Shown one piece after another: positions 32,635-40,595 of a DNA stretch of 64,000 bases. Numbering within the stretch: the stretch's first letter is position 1; each line of letters opens with the position of its first letter. The translations under genes were made by a program, and so were the position numbers. The DNA comes from Sphingopyxis sp. (GTDB lineage: Bacteria > Pseudomonadota > Alphaproteobacteria > Sphingomonadales > Sphingomonadaceae). The stretch is from the NCBI GenBank assembly GCA_030145715.1, contig JAIXHQ010000002.1:124001-188000 (forward strand), given 5' to 3'. The notes under the pieces are model-generated. The model ran no database searches and was not told where the DNA came from. It saw only the letters and a list, made by a program, of their open reading frames with translations.

Positions 32635-33774
32635 TTAGCTGGCGGCGAATTTCATCAGCTTGATAGCCTGTGAATCGATGATCGCACCGCCGACCCTTTT
32701 GGTTGCATAAAAATGCACAAAGGGCTTGTTGCTGAACGGATCGCGCAGGATGCGCGTCTCGCCGCGATCGGCGACCAGATAGCCTGCGGCGAAATTGCCG
32801 AACGCGATCGACAGGCTGTTCGCGGCGACATCGGGCATGTCCTCGGCCTCGACCACCGGATAACCCAGCAACGTCGCCGCCTGTCCCTCGACCATGCCGG
32901 GTTGCCAGATAAAGGCACCGTCGCTCGTCTTGAATTTGCGGATGCGGCCCAGCGTATCCGAATTCATCACCCAGCACGCGCCCTGCCGATATGGCGCCTT
33001 CAACGAATGGACCAGTTCGATCAGCCTGTCCTGCGGGCTGGCCGCCGGAAAGGCGCCCGCGGTGCCCGTCGCCAGATATTGCAGCGAACCGAAAGCGCGC
33101 ACGCTGTCGCTCTCGTTCGTCGCGGCATAGGTCAGGAACCCCTTGGGCCGGTTGGTGCCGTCTCCGTTGACAAAGGCGCTGCCCTCGGCGACCGCGAACT
33201 CGCGTCCCAATTGGTCGGCCAGCCACGCCTCGACGTTGAACATCGCATCGTCCAGCATCGCCTGGCTTGCCGCCGGATTGGCATAAAGCTCGCCCGACGG
33301 CGGCGCGATCTCGGCAAAGCCGCGGGTCGCGGTCTCGGGCCGTGCCGCCGTTTCGCCGACCCAGCCCGCGCCCATCGAACCCGTCGCGACCAGCTTGCGG
33401 TATCCGCTCGTCCCCGTCTGCACGACCGTCGCGATCGACCGGATCGGCGACAGCGCCTTCAATGTTTCCGCGATGCTCGTGTCGATCTCGCGCGGCACGG
33501 CATAGCCGCCATCGCCGCCCGTCGCCCCCGACAGGCTTTTCATCTCGCTCGCCGCTTCGATCCCGCGCCGCAGATAGCGATCGACAAAGGCACCCAGCGC
33601 CGGGTCGGCCGCCTTGGCGCCATCCAGCGGCAGGCGCGAAGCCGCCACCGCCTGCGCATCGACCTGCGCCTTCAGCGCCGCGACCGACGCCTTCAATTCA
33701 TCGACCGCCTCGGCCGCCATCACCGCATCGAACGCGCCGTCCAGCGCATCGGCCTTCACTTCCATATCGTCCAT
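32635..33774 (-). CDS. Phage major capsid protein, HK97 family (GTA gp5)
   Basis: 379 residues from ATG 33774 (AAGGAG eight bases upstream). The first ~100 residues form the delta/scaffold domain (coiled KADALDGAFDAVMAAEAVDELKASVAALKAQVD). The HK97-fold coat follows (ATGGDGGYAVPREIDTSIAETLKALSPIRSIATVVQTGTSGYRKLV ... NPAASQAMLDDAMFNVEAWLADQLGREFAVAEGSAFVNGDGTNRPKGFL). The delta domain would be cut by the adjacent prohead protease. It builds the icosahedral GTA head. Confidence 0.96.
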   Translation of the reverse strand: MDDMEVKADALDGAFDAVMAAEAVDELKASVAALKAQVDAQAVAASRLPLDGAKAADPALGAFVDRYLRRGIEAASEMKSLSGATGGDGGYAVPREIDTSIAETLKALSPIRSIATVVQTGTSGYRKLVATGSMGAGWVGETAARPETATRGFAEIAPPSGELYANPAASQAMLDDAMFNVEAWLADQLGREFAVAEGSAFVNGDGTNRPKGFLTYAATNESDSVRAFGSLQYLATGTAGAFPAASPQDRLIELVHSLKAPYRQGACWVMNSDTLGRIRKFKTSDGAFIWQPGMVEGQAATLLGYPVVEAEDMPDVAANSLSIAFGNFAAGYLVADRGETRILRDPFSNKPFVHFYATKRVGGAIIDSQAIKLMKFAAS

Positions 33775-33879
33775 GCTCGTCACTCCTTCGATAAAAAGAT
33801 CCTCCCTGTCGCAAGGCGATGGGAAGGGGGGACCGCCGCGAGGCGGCGGTAACGGGGCACCTGTGCCGGCGCCCCTTCG

Positions 33880-34374
33880 TCAGCCCTGCGGGCCGGCGCC
33901 TCGCCACGCCTTCGGCGCAGCGAGGAATGATGGCTCGTCCACCGCGATCACGCGCGCCAGCGGCTGCATCGGCATGGCCACCAAACTCACCTCGGCCAGG
34001 TCGAGCGCCAGCAATTCGCGCGGATTCATCCCCCGCGAATCCCGCACCCGATAACCAAAGCTCAGTCCGGTCAGCGCGCCGCGCGCGACCAGCGCCGCCG
34101 CCGTCGGATGCGTCACCCGCGCCACGACGCGCAGCCCGCGCGCATCCTCGCCCATCGCCTCGATCGCGCCGATCACCGCCCCCGGCCGGTGCTGCCAAAG
34201 CAGCGGCACCGCGCGCCGCGCCCGCAAACTCGCGGCAAAGGCCCCGGCGCGCACCACGTCGCCGCCGCGATCGACCCGGTCGAACACCGACGCATAGCCC
34301 GCGAACCGGACCCCGCCCTCCGGCGGGCGCGAAAGGGACGGCGCGCGGACGGGCGTCCTCGCGCTGCGCGTCAC
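33880..34374 (-). CDS. HK97 family prohead protease (GTA gp4)
   Basis: 164 residues from a GTG at 34374 that overlaps the DUF6127 stop (GTGA). The upstream ORF extension is shadow. VRFAGYASVFDRVDRGGDVVRAGAFAASL and VPLLWQHRPGAVIGAIEAMGEDARGLRVVARV carry the serine-protease His region, and THPTAAALVARGALTGLSFGYRV the catalytic Ser. It trims the capsid delta domain during head maturation. Confidence 0.93.
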   Translation of the reverse strand: MTRSARTPVRAPSLSRPPEGGVRFAGYASVFDRVDRGGDVVRAGAFAASLRARRAVPLLWQHRPGAVIGAIEAMGEDARGLRVVARVTHPTAAALVARGALTGLSFGYRVRDSRGMNPRELLALDLAEVSLVAMPMQPLARVIAVDEPSFLAAPKAWRGAGPQG

Positions 34375-34706
34375 TTCAGCAATCCCGGCAGGCCCAGCCG
34401 CATCGCCAGCCCGACAACCAACAGCGCCAGCGCGCCGCGCACCGCCCAGTCGACCGCCGCTTTCCACGCGCTCTGCTTCGCGTCGCGCCACGCGCCCAGC
34501 AACTGGCGCAGGTCGCTCACATCGTCCCGCGCCGCCTCGTCGGCCAGCCCCAGCCGGGCAAGCGCCCGCCGCGCGCCCAATTCGCTCGCCTCCTCGATCA
34601 CCGCGCGCAGCAACGCCGCGTCGGGCGCGCCGGACGCTCCGGGCGCGCCGGACACACTTGTCCCCGCCAGCGCGATCAACCGCGCCAGCGCCTGTTCCTC
34701 ATCCAT
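34371..34706 (-). CDS. DUF6127 family small membrane protein of the GTA cluster
   Basis: 111 residues; ATG 34706 is seven bases after AAGGAC, while ATG 34712 is too close. The N-terminal part is helical (EEQALARLIALAGT...ALLRAVIEEASELGARRALARLGLADEAARDDVSDLRQLLGAW). A C-terminal membrane helix follows (WAVRGALALLVVGLAMRLGLPGL). It resembles the DUF6127 proteins found between portal and protease in sphingomonad GTA clusters. Function unknown; the tail-anchored helix is unusual for a structural head gene and could mean a membrane role in assembly or release. Confidence 0.72.
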   Translation of the reverse strand: MDEEQALARLIALAGTSVSGAPGASGAPDAALLRAVIEEASELGARRALARLGLADEAARDDVSDLRQLLGAWRDAKQSAWKAAVDWAVRGALALLVVGLAMRLGLPGLLK

Positions 34707-34724
34707 GTCCATGTCCTTTCGTCG

Positions 34725-34787
34725 TCCCGGACCTGGTCCGGGATCCACAGCCGCGCCAAAGTCCTGAACCCCGGATCGAATCCGGGG
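34725..34787. repeat. Paired palindromic intergenic repeat (REP-like)
   Basis: Two strong palindromes: TCCCGGACC-T-GGTCCGGGA (34725-34743) and CCCCGGAT-CGA-ATCCGGGG (34769-34787), between portal and DUF6127. The arrangement is like dispersed REP/BIME elements of sphingomonads as I recall them. It fills nearly the whole gap between two GTA genes. Confidence 0.65.
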
Positions 34788-34799
34788 TGACAACGCCGA

Positions 34800-35912
34800 C
34801 TAGCTGATCCCCAACAGCGCCTTCTTCTCGTCCGCCGTCAGCCACTCCGCCGCCGACACCTCGCGCCACAGTGTCATCCGGTCCTCGGCCAGCGCGGGCA
34901 CCTTATCCATATCGACCCGCAACTCCGCGCCGTCGAACCACCCCGACAATCCCTGCGCCACCGCCCCCAATATCTTCGCGCACAGCGGCAGCACCGTCAG
35001 CCGCCACAGCGCGCGATTGGCCTCGCGATAATTGGCATAGGTGGCATCGCCGGGCAGCCCCAGCAGCATCGGCGGCACCCCGAACGCCATCGCGATCTCG
35101 CGCGCGCTACTGTCTTTCAGCGCCAGGAAATCCATCTCGGCGGGCGACAGCGACAGCGTCTGCCACTTCAATCCGCCCTCCAACAGCAACGGCCGTCCGG
35201 CATTGGCCCCGCCCGCAAAGCTCTCCGCCAGCTCCTCGCGCAACCGATCGACCTGTTCCGCCGACAGCGGCATCCCCTTGTCGCCCGGATCATGGACCAG
35301 CGCGCCCGACGGCCGCGCCGCATTGTCCAGCAGCGCCGCATTCCACCTTGCCGCCGCGTTATGCGCCGCGATCGCGCCCGCCGCCGCGCCCAGGCACCCG
35401 GCGCCATAATGATCGTCCAGCGGGTGCAGCGTCTTCACATGCACCATCGCGGCGCGCCCCGCGCCATCCTCGGCGGGCAGCACCGCGCTCGCTCCCCCGG
35501 CCTTGTACCGATAGGCGACGGGCCACCCGCGCGCGTCGGCCTCGACCGCCACCCGTTCCGGCCGCAGCGCGAACAATTCGGCGGGCGCCCCCGCGCCGTC
35601 GGTCAATATCTGGACATAGCCATTGCCGTGCAGCAACAGGTGCGACGCCAGCTTTTCGACCAGCCCCTGCCCGCCCGACGTCGCCGCGACCAGCGCCGCC
35701 AACGCCGGATCGCTCGCCACCAAAGGCGCACTCCCCGCCGCCTCCGCCACCATCCGCACCGCCCGCTGCGCGATCGCATTGCCCAGAAACCCCTCGCGCA
35801 CCTGCGCTTCCCAACCAAGCGGCACATGCGCAGCCGCCGACCACGTTCCATACACACGCGACAAAACAGGCCGCGCAGACCCCCGCGCGGCCTTCCGGCC
35901 AAACCAGTTCAT
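34800..35912 (-). CDS. Phage portal protein, HK97 gp3-like (GTA gp3)
   Basis: 370 residues from ATG 35912 with GGGGAGA upstream; the 75-codon ORF-track extension overlaps terminase and is not coding. Features: MNWFGRKAARGS, AIAQRAVRMVAEAAGSAPLVA, HLLLHGNGYVQIL, FALRPERVAVEADARGWPVAYRYKAGG, DNAARPSGALVHDP and FGVPPMLLGLPGDATYANYREANRALWRLTVLPL, all typical of HK97 portals. It forms the dodecameric DNA-entry ring. Confidence 0.95.
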   Translation of the reverse strand: MNWFGRKAARGSARPVLSRVYGTWSAAAHVPLGWEAQVREGFLGNAIAQRAVRMVAEAAGSAPLVASDPALAALVAATSGGQGLVEKLASHLLLHGNGYVQILTDGAGAPAELFALRPERVAVEADARGWPVAYRYKAGGASAVLPAEDGAGRAAMVHVKTLHPLDDHYGAGCLGAAAGAIAAHNAAARWNAALLDNAARPSGALVHDPGDKGMPLSAEQVDRLREELAESFAGGANAGRPLLLEGGLKWQTLSLSPAEMDFLALKDSSAREIAMAFGVPPMLLGLPGDATYANYREANRALWRLTVLPLCAKILGAVAQGLSGWFDGAELRVDMDKVPALAEDRMTLWREVSAAEWLTADEKKALLGIS

Positions 35913-35946
35913 GATGATTCTCCCCATTGCGCCCGCAGGCGCCAAC

Positions 35947-37314
35947 TCAAACCCGCCGCACGCCCACTGTCTTCGCCAATCTCGCCCCCTCCAGCAAAGC
36001 CGCCAGCGCCCACACGCAGGCATCGGCGCGGTCGGGCGATCGCCCCGGTCCGGCATAGCCGCCGCCCACCTGCAACCCGCACAGTTCGTCCTCAAGCCGC
36101 CCGAACGCGCCCGCGTGGACCACCTGGCCGCGTTCATAGGCCAGCGCGACCGGCTCTGCCCTGCGCGCCTTGCCGACGCTGGCGTGGACGGGCACCACGG
36201 GCAGTTTCATGTCGGCCTGGCGCAGCGTGCTTTCGACCATTTCGCCGCCCATATTGCTTTCGGCGACGACGCGGTCGGCGCCCCATCGCGCCGCCGCCGC
36301 GGCCGCCGCCTGGGCCCACAGGATCGGCGGCGGATTTTCGACGCTCGCATCCTCGACCACCGCCAGCCGCCCGTCGCGCAGCAGCGCCGCGACGACGATC
36401 CCGCATGCATCGCCGGTGCTGGTCGCCGGCGGATCGACGCCGATCACGACGCGCACCGGCTTGCCGATCGCATCGGCATCGACGCGGCATCGTTCGATCA
36501 GCGCGCGGGTCCACAGCGCGCCTTCGACATCCTCCAGCATCTCTCCGTCCAGTTCCTGCCGCCCCAGCCGCGTCCCGCCATAGCTTTCCAGCATCGCGGC
36601 GACAAAGCTTTCGGGCAGCCAGCCATTGTCGCGCGTCCGCCCGCGGGTCTGTTCCAGCCCCGGCGCGGCCAGCACGCGCTGCATGGCGGCGTTGACGCGC
36701 GGCGTCGTCGTCACGACGATGCGCGGCCGTTCGCCCAGCCGCATCCCCATCATCAGATTGTCCCACGCCGCCTCGCCGCGCCGCCATTTGGCCAGTTCGT
36801 CGCACCAGGCGAAATGATGTTCGGGCCCGCGCAATTCCTCGCCCGCCTCGGCCGAATAGAGGGTGGCGACGGCGCCGCTGGCAAAGCGCAGCTCGCGCTT
36901 GCCCGGCATCCAGCGTGGCGCCTCGCCATGGCGCGCGACCGCGATCAGGCCGCTCGGGCCGTCGATCATCACGCGCTGCCCGTCGGTCTGCGTCGCGCCG
37001 ACCAGCGCGATGCGCGCGGCGGGGTGGCTGCGCGCGACCTCGCTCACCCATTCGGATCCCGCGCGGGTCTTGCCGAACCCGCGGCCCGCGCGGATCAGCC
37101 AGATGCGCCAGTCGCCCGGCGGGGCGCGCTGCCCGTCATTTTCGAACCCGTACCAGCGGCGCGCCAGTTCGCGCCTTTGCCCCACGGTCAAGTCGCGCAG
37201 CACCGACCGCCGCTCCGCCTCGGTCAATTTGGCCCACCCTGTCCAAATATCGTCGGATCGTTCCTGCCGCGATGCCGTGTCGGTCGCATCGATCGCGACG
37301 GCGGTTATCTTCAT
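35947..37314 (-). CDS. Terminase large subunit, GTA gp2
   Basis: 455 residues. N-terminal ATPase with Walker A-like RAGRGFGKTRAGSEWV, acidic block FAWCDELAKWRRGE (Walker B region) and motif III VVTTTPRVN. The C-terminal nuclease domain has VRVVIGVDPPATSTGDACGIVVAAL and the acidic RSPDRADACVWALAAL. It packages host DNA into GTA heads headfully. Overlaps the gp1-like gene by ATGA. Full length, no disruption seen. Confidence 0.96.
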   Translation of the reverse strand: MKITAVAIDATDTASRQERSDDIWTGWAKLTEAERRSVLRDLTVGQRRELARRWYGFENDGQRAPPGDWRIWLIRAGRGFGKTRAGSEWVSEVARSHPAARIALVGATQTDGQRVMIDGPSGLIAVARHGEAPRWMPGKRELRFASGAVATLYSAEAGEELRGPEHHFAWCDELAKWRRGEAAWDNLMMGMRLGERPRIVVTTTPRVNAAMQRVLAAPGLEQTRGRTRDNGWLPESFVAAMLESYGGTRLGRQELDGEMLEDVEGALWTRALIERCRVDADAIGKPVRVVIGVDPPATSTGDACGIVVAALLRDGRLAVVEDASVENPPPILWAQAAAAAAARWGADRVVAESNMGGEMVESTLRQADMKLPVVPVHASVGKARRAEPVALAYERGQVVHAGAFGRLEDELCGLQVGGGYAGPGRSPDRADACVWALAALLEGARLAKTVGVRRV

Positions 37315-37868
37315 GCGCCCGCCGCCGTGTCGGACAGACGGCTTTCGGGCGGCGGCAGAGCGATCACGCCGCCACGCTCGGCGCGCAGCGCCCGCTGGCG
37401 CAGCACCATGGTGATCCGCTGGATCAGCACGGCGTCGGTTTCTTCCTGCGTCGCGATCTCGCGCGCCTGCGACCGGCGTCCGTTCGCCGCGCCGCGTTCG
37501 ACACTGGCGCGGTGCTGGCGCAACAGCGTGATCGCCTGCGCCACCGACATTTTTTCGACCAGCTCGCTGCCTTCGTCCAGCACCAGGTCGTCGACGGCTT
37601 CCAGCGCCCGGCGCACCAGCGCCAGTTCCAGCCGCTCATATCCCAGCTCCAGCGCCTCCTGCCATTCCCGCGCGAACAGAGGGTCGCGGTTCCTCAGCCG
37701 ATAGGCGCTGCCCTGCGCCATCTCGGCCGCGACATGCGCGCGGCGGACGTTACAGGACGACGCCAATTCTTCCAGAAACGCGGTGCGCCGCGCCTTGGTC
37801 CATCCGTTCGCCTTGGTCTTCTTGCGCTGCAACGGCCCATTGTGCTGCGGCCCGATCTCGTCATCCAT
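37311..37868 (-). CDS. GTA gp1-like protein, putative terminase small subunit
   Basis: 185 residues from ATG 37868. The N-terminal part looks like a DNA-binding helix-turn-helix (TKARRTAFLEELASSCNVRRAHVAAEMAQGSAYRLRNRDPLFAREWQEAL). A long helical region follows (LELALVRRALEAVDDLVLDEGSELVEKMSVAQAITLLRQHRASVERG). Its position directly upstream of the large subunit and an ATGA overlap support a small terminase (gp1) role. It is the first gene of the minus-strand cluster, after a large hairpin at 37890. Confidence 0.75.
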   Translation of the reverse strand: MDDEIGPQHNGPLQRKKTKANGWTKARRTAFLEELASSCNVRRAHVAAEMAQGSAYRLRNRDPLFAREWQEALELGYERLELALVRRALEAVDDLVLDEGSELVEKMSVAQAITLLRQHRASVERGAANGRRSQAREIATQEETDAVLIQRITMVLRQRALRAERGGVIALPPPESRLSDTAAGA

Positions 37869-37889
37869 CGTCGCCTGCCTCCCCAAAGC

Positions 37890-37937
37890 AGTCGGGCCGG
37901 AAACCCCCTTCGCATGGAAAGGGGCACCGGCCCGACT
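37890..37937. repeat. Large nested inverted repeat upstream of the GTA cluster
   Basis: Outer arms AGTCGGGCCGG/CCGGCCCGACT (11 bases, perfect) enclose inner arms CCCCTT/AAGGGG. It starts 22 bases before the gp1 ATG. It could be the leader hairpin of the GTA transcript, or a barrier to incoming transcription. Confidence 0.7.
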
Positions 37938-38249
37938 CGCAATTCTTCATGATGGGATATTTGTGCCATATCAGCGTTACGATGTCAATATATTTTAACC
38001 CATATGGTTCAAGCTCATTTTGCACAGCTTTGGTTGCGATGCCGCATTCGATGCCGCGATTGATGCCGCGAGCGATGCCAATATGGGGAATTTTACGTAC
38101 GCCGCCCGCCGATCGCGCCCTTTATTTCATCGAAGTTTCGCATCGTAGTAAAAACGTCATCAACCCATGAAATAGGCCCGCGCGACACCAGTCGGCGCCG
38201 CGAATGAAAACAGCCTCGCGGCGCTTTTTGCTTATCTTGGGGGGTCCAA
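37938..38249. other. Intergenic region between GTA cluster and TonB receptor
   Basis: 312 bases of distinctly AT-richer DNA between divergent genes. It must hold the promoter of the GTA cluster (minus) and of the receptor (plus), but no consensus -35/-10 is obvious. It contains the 12-bp tandem repeat at 38038 and a GCCTCGCGGCGCTTTTTGC stem-T stretch just before the receptor RBS. Confidence 0.6.
38038..38079. repeat. 12-bp tandem repeat, 3.5 units
   Basis: GATGCCGCATTC, GATGCCGCGATT, GATGCCGCGAGC, GATGCC in direct order. It could be a set of binding sites with near one-turn spacing in the divergent GTA/receptor promoter region. Confidence 0.7.
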
Positions 38250-40595
38250 ATGTTGAAGAAATCCGTCTCGGCGATCGCGGTTGCGGTCGCCTGTCTCGCT
38301 TATGCCGCACCCGCAATCGCACAGGACAATGCGCCGCTGGATGCCGACAGCGGCGACGTCGATGAAATCGTCGTGATCGGCAGCGGCCAGACCCGCTCCG
38401 TCTCGACCCTGCTGCCGTCGAACCTCGACGTCCTGCCGCCGGGCGTCAGCGCGCAAAAAGCGCTGAACTTCCTGCCGGGCGTCAGCGCGCAGTCGCTCGA
38501 CGCGCTGGGCGTCAACGAAAAATCGATGTCGCTTCAGGTCCGCGGGTTCAGCACGACCTTTCTTGGCTATACGCTCGACGGTATGCCGCTCGGCGACGGC
38601 GCCTATAATAATTACAACGGCCTCAGCATCAGCCGCGCGCTGATTTCGGAAAATCTTGCACGGGCCGAACTCGCGACCGGCATCGCAGGCCTTGCCATTC
38701 CGTCGACCAGCAACCTGGGCGGCGCCGTGACCTATTTTTCCAGCGACCCGCGCAAGGACATGGGCGTCAACGCCACCCTCACCGCCGGCAGCAACGGCTT
38801 GCGCCGCGGCTTCGTTCGCTTCGACACCGGCGAAACAAACGGTTTTTCGGCCTATATCTCGGGCCAATATCATGAATATGATCTGTTCGTGAACCAGCCC
38901 GCCTATAATGAATCGACCGGCAAACAGCTTAATGCAAAGCTGATGTATGAATTTGACGGGGGCAAGATCACGGCGTTCGCCGACGTTTCGCGCACCAATC
39001 AGGCCAGCAATGCCTATATCTCAAAGGATATGCTGGCCCGCCTCGGCTGGGACCAGGGCGGCTATGCGCCCAATTGGCAGGCCTATCTCGACCGCTCCTA
39101 TTGCGCGGTGACGAACCCCACCGCCACGCCGCGCTGCGTCGATTCGGTGGCGCCGGAAAAACGGTCGGACGTGACCTTCACCAACGGCCAGATCCTGCGC
39201 AACGACGAAGTCTTCTATCTCAAGGGCGAATTTGACCTGACCCAGTCGATCGCGCTGAACGTCCAGGGCTATCGCCACCAGAACAAGGGCGCCGGCAACA
39301 ACTGGATCATGGGCTGGTCGAAACAGGGCACGACCGACACGTCCGATGACGTGCCGGTGCAGATCCGCGACACGCGCTATACGATCGACCGCAACGGCGT
39401 CCTCGCCAACCTCAGTTGGGATGCCGGCTTCAACCGGCTTCAGGCGGGCATGTGGTTCGAAGATAACACCAGCAGCGCCGCGCGTTACATCTGGCAGAAC
39501 GTCAAGGGTCCGTTCAGCCTGGCCCAATATCTGAAGGGCCAGCCCGACACGGCCCAGTGGGTTCAGGAAACCGACTGGACGACCTGGCAATTCTATGTCC
39601 AGGACACGATGAAGCTGTTCGACGACGCGCTGACGATCGATTTCGGGTTCAAGAGCACCTATGCCAAATCGACCGCCCGCGCGATCGACGGGATTGCCAA
39701 GGCACCGCCGCCCGCATCCAGCCAGTTCGCCAGCGGCACCCTGGTTGCCAAGGATAATTTCCTGCCCGAAATCGGCGTTCACTGGAACGTCGGCGGCGGA
39801 CACGAACTATATGCCAGCTATGCCGAAAATATGGCGATGTTCCAGGGCGGTTTCAAACTGGGCCCGCAATCGGTGTCGCAGACCATCTGGGATCTTCAGG
39901 GCAAATATCTGAAACCCCAGACGTCGAAAAGCATCGAAGGCGGCTATCGTTATGTCAGCGGACCGTTGCAGGTGTCGCTCGCGGCCTATCGGACGCAGTT
40001 CGAAAATCGCCTGCTGCAATATAATCCCTGCCCGACCAACCAGCAACAGAACCCCGGTTGCGGCAACAGCTTCCACAATGCGGGCGGCGTCACCAGCCGC
40101 GGCGTCGAACTCGGCGTGTTGTGGAAACCGGCGCCGTGGGTGAACTGGTATAATTCGGCCTCGTATAACAAGTCGACCTATGACGAAAATCTCAACTGGT
40201 GTACCGGCGCGACCTGCTCCGTAAAACAGACAAAGGGCAAGCAACAGGTCGATACGCCGCGCGAAATGTTCTCCAGCGTGCTCACCGTCAATCAGGGTGG
40301 CTTTTTCGCATCGCTGATGGGCAAATATACCGGACGTCGCTATTACACCTATACCAATGACCAAAGCTTCAAGGGTTACACGACCTTCGACCTTGGCCTT
40401 GGCTATAAATTCGGCGACGTCGGGCCGATGAAGGGGGCGAAATTGTCGTTGAACATCACCAACCTCACCGACAAACGCTATGCGACCAACTTCGACAACA
40501 GCGTGTTTGCCCCGGATGACGCATCGGGCACCATCGCCGTGTTCCACGCCTCGGCCCCGCGCCAGGTCTTCGGATCGCTCAGCTTTGGCTTCTAA
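38250..40595 (+). CDS. TonB-dependent receptor (no STN domain)
   Basis: 781 residues. Signal peptide MLKKSVSAIAVAVACLAYAAPAIAQ. A TonB box-like DEIVVIGSG (~38) is followed by the plug (VSAQKALNFLPGVSAQSLDALGVNEKSMSLQVRGFSTTFLGYTLDGMPLGDGAY) and a beta-barrel ending VFGSLSFGF. Two Cys pairs lie in extracellular loops (NPCPTNQQQNPGC, WCTGATC). No STN domain, so it does not signal through FecR. GGGGGG precedes the ATG. It overlaps the phytase-like gene by 11 bases, a common sphingomonad pairing that suggests uptake of a product released by that enzyme. Confidence 0.95.
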   Translation: MLKKSVSAIAVAVACLAYAAPAIAQDNAPLDADSGDVDEIVVIGSGQTRSVSTLLPSNLDVLPPGVSAQKALNFLPGVSAQSLDALGVNEKSMSLQVRGFSTTFLGYTLDGMPLGDGAYNNYNGLSISRALISENLARAELATGIAGLAIPSTSNLGGAVTYFSSDPRKDMGVNATLTAGSNGLRRGFVRFDTGETNGFSAYISGQYHEYDLFVNQPAYNESTGKQLNAKLMYEFDGGKITAFADVSRTNQASNAYISKDMLARLGWDQGGYAPNWQAYLDRSYCAVTNPTATPRCVDSVAPEKRSDVTFTNGQILRNDEVFYLKGEFDLTQSIALNVQGYRHQNKGAGNNWIMGWSKQGTTDTSDDVPVQIRDTRYTIDRNGVLANLSWDAGFNRLQAGMWFEDNTSSAARYIWQNVKGPFSLAQYLKGQPDTAQWVQETDWTTWQFYVQDTMKLFDDALTIDFGFKSTYAKSTARAIDGIAKAPPPASSQFASGTLVAKDNFLPEIGVHWNVGGGHELYASYAENMAMFQGGFKLGPQSVSQTIWDLQGKYLKPQTSKSIEGGYRYVSGPLQVSLAAYRTQFENRLLQYNPCPTNQQQNPGCGNSFHNAGGVTSRGVELGVLWKPAPWVNWYNSASYNKSTYDENLNWCTGATCSVKQTKGKQQVDTPREMFSSVLTVNQGGFFASLMGKYTGRRYYTYTNDQSFKGYTTFDLGLGYKFGDVGPMKGAKLSLNITNLTDKRYATNFDNSVFAPDDASGTIAVFHASAPRQVFGSLSFGF

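Noticed and set aside
23422-37937. Prophage
   Set aside because: No integrase, repressor, replication or holin genes and no attachment repeats seen; gene order is that of a gene transfer agent.
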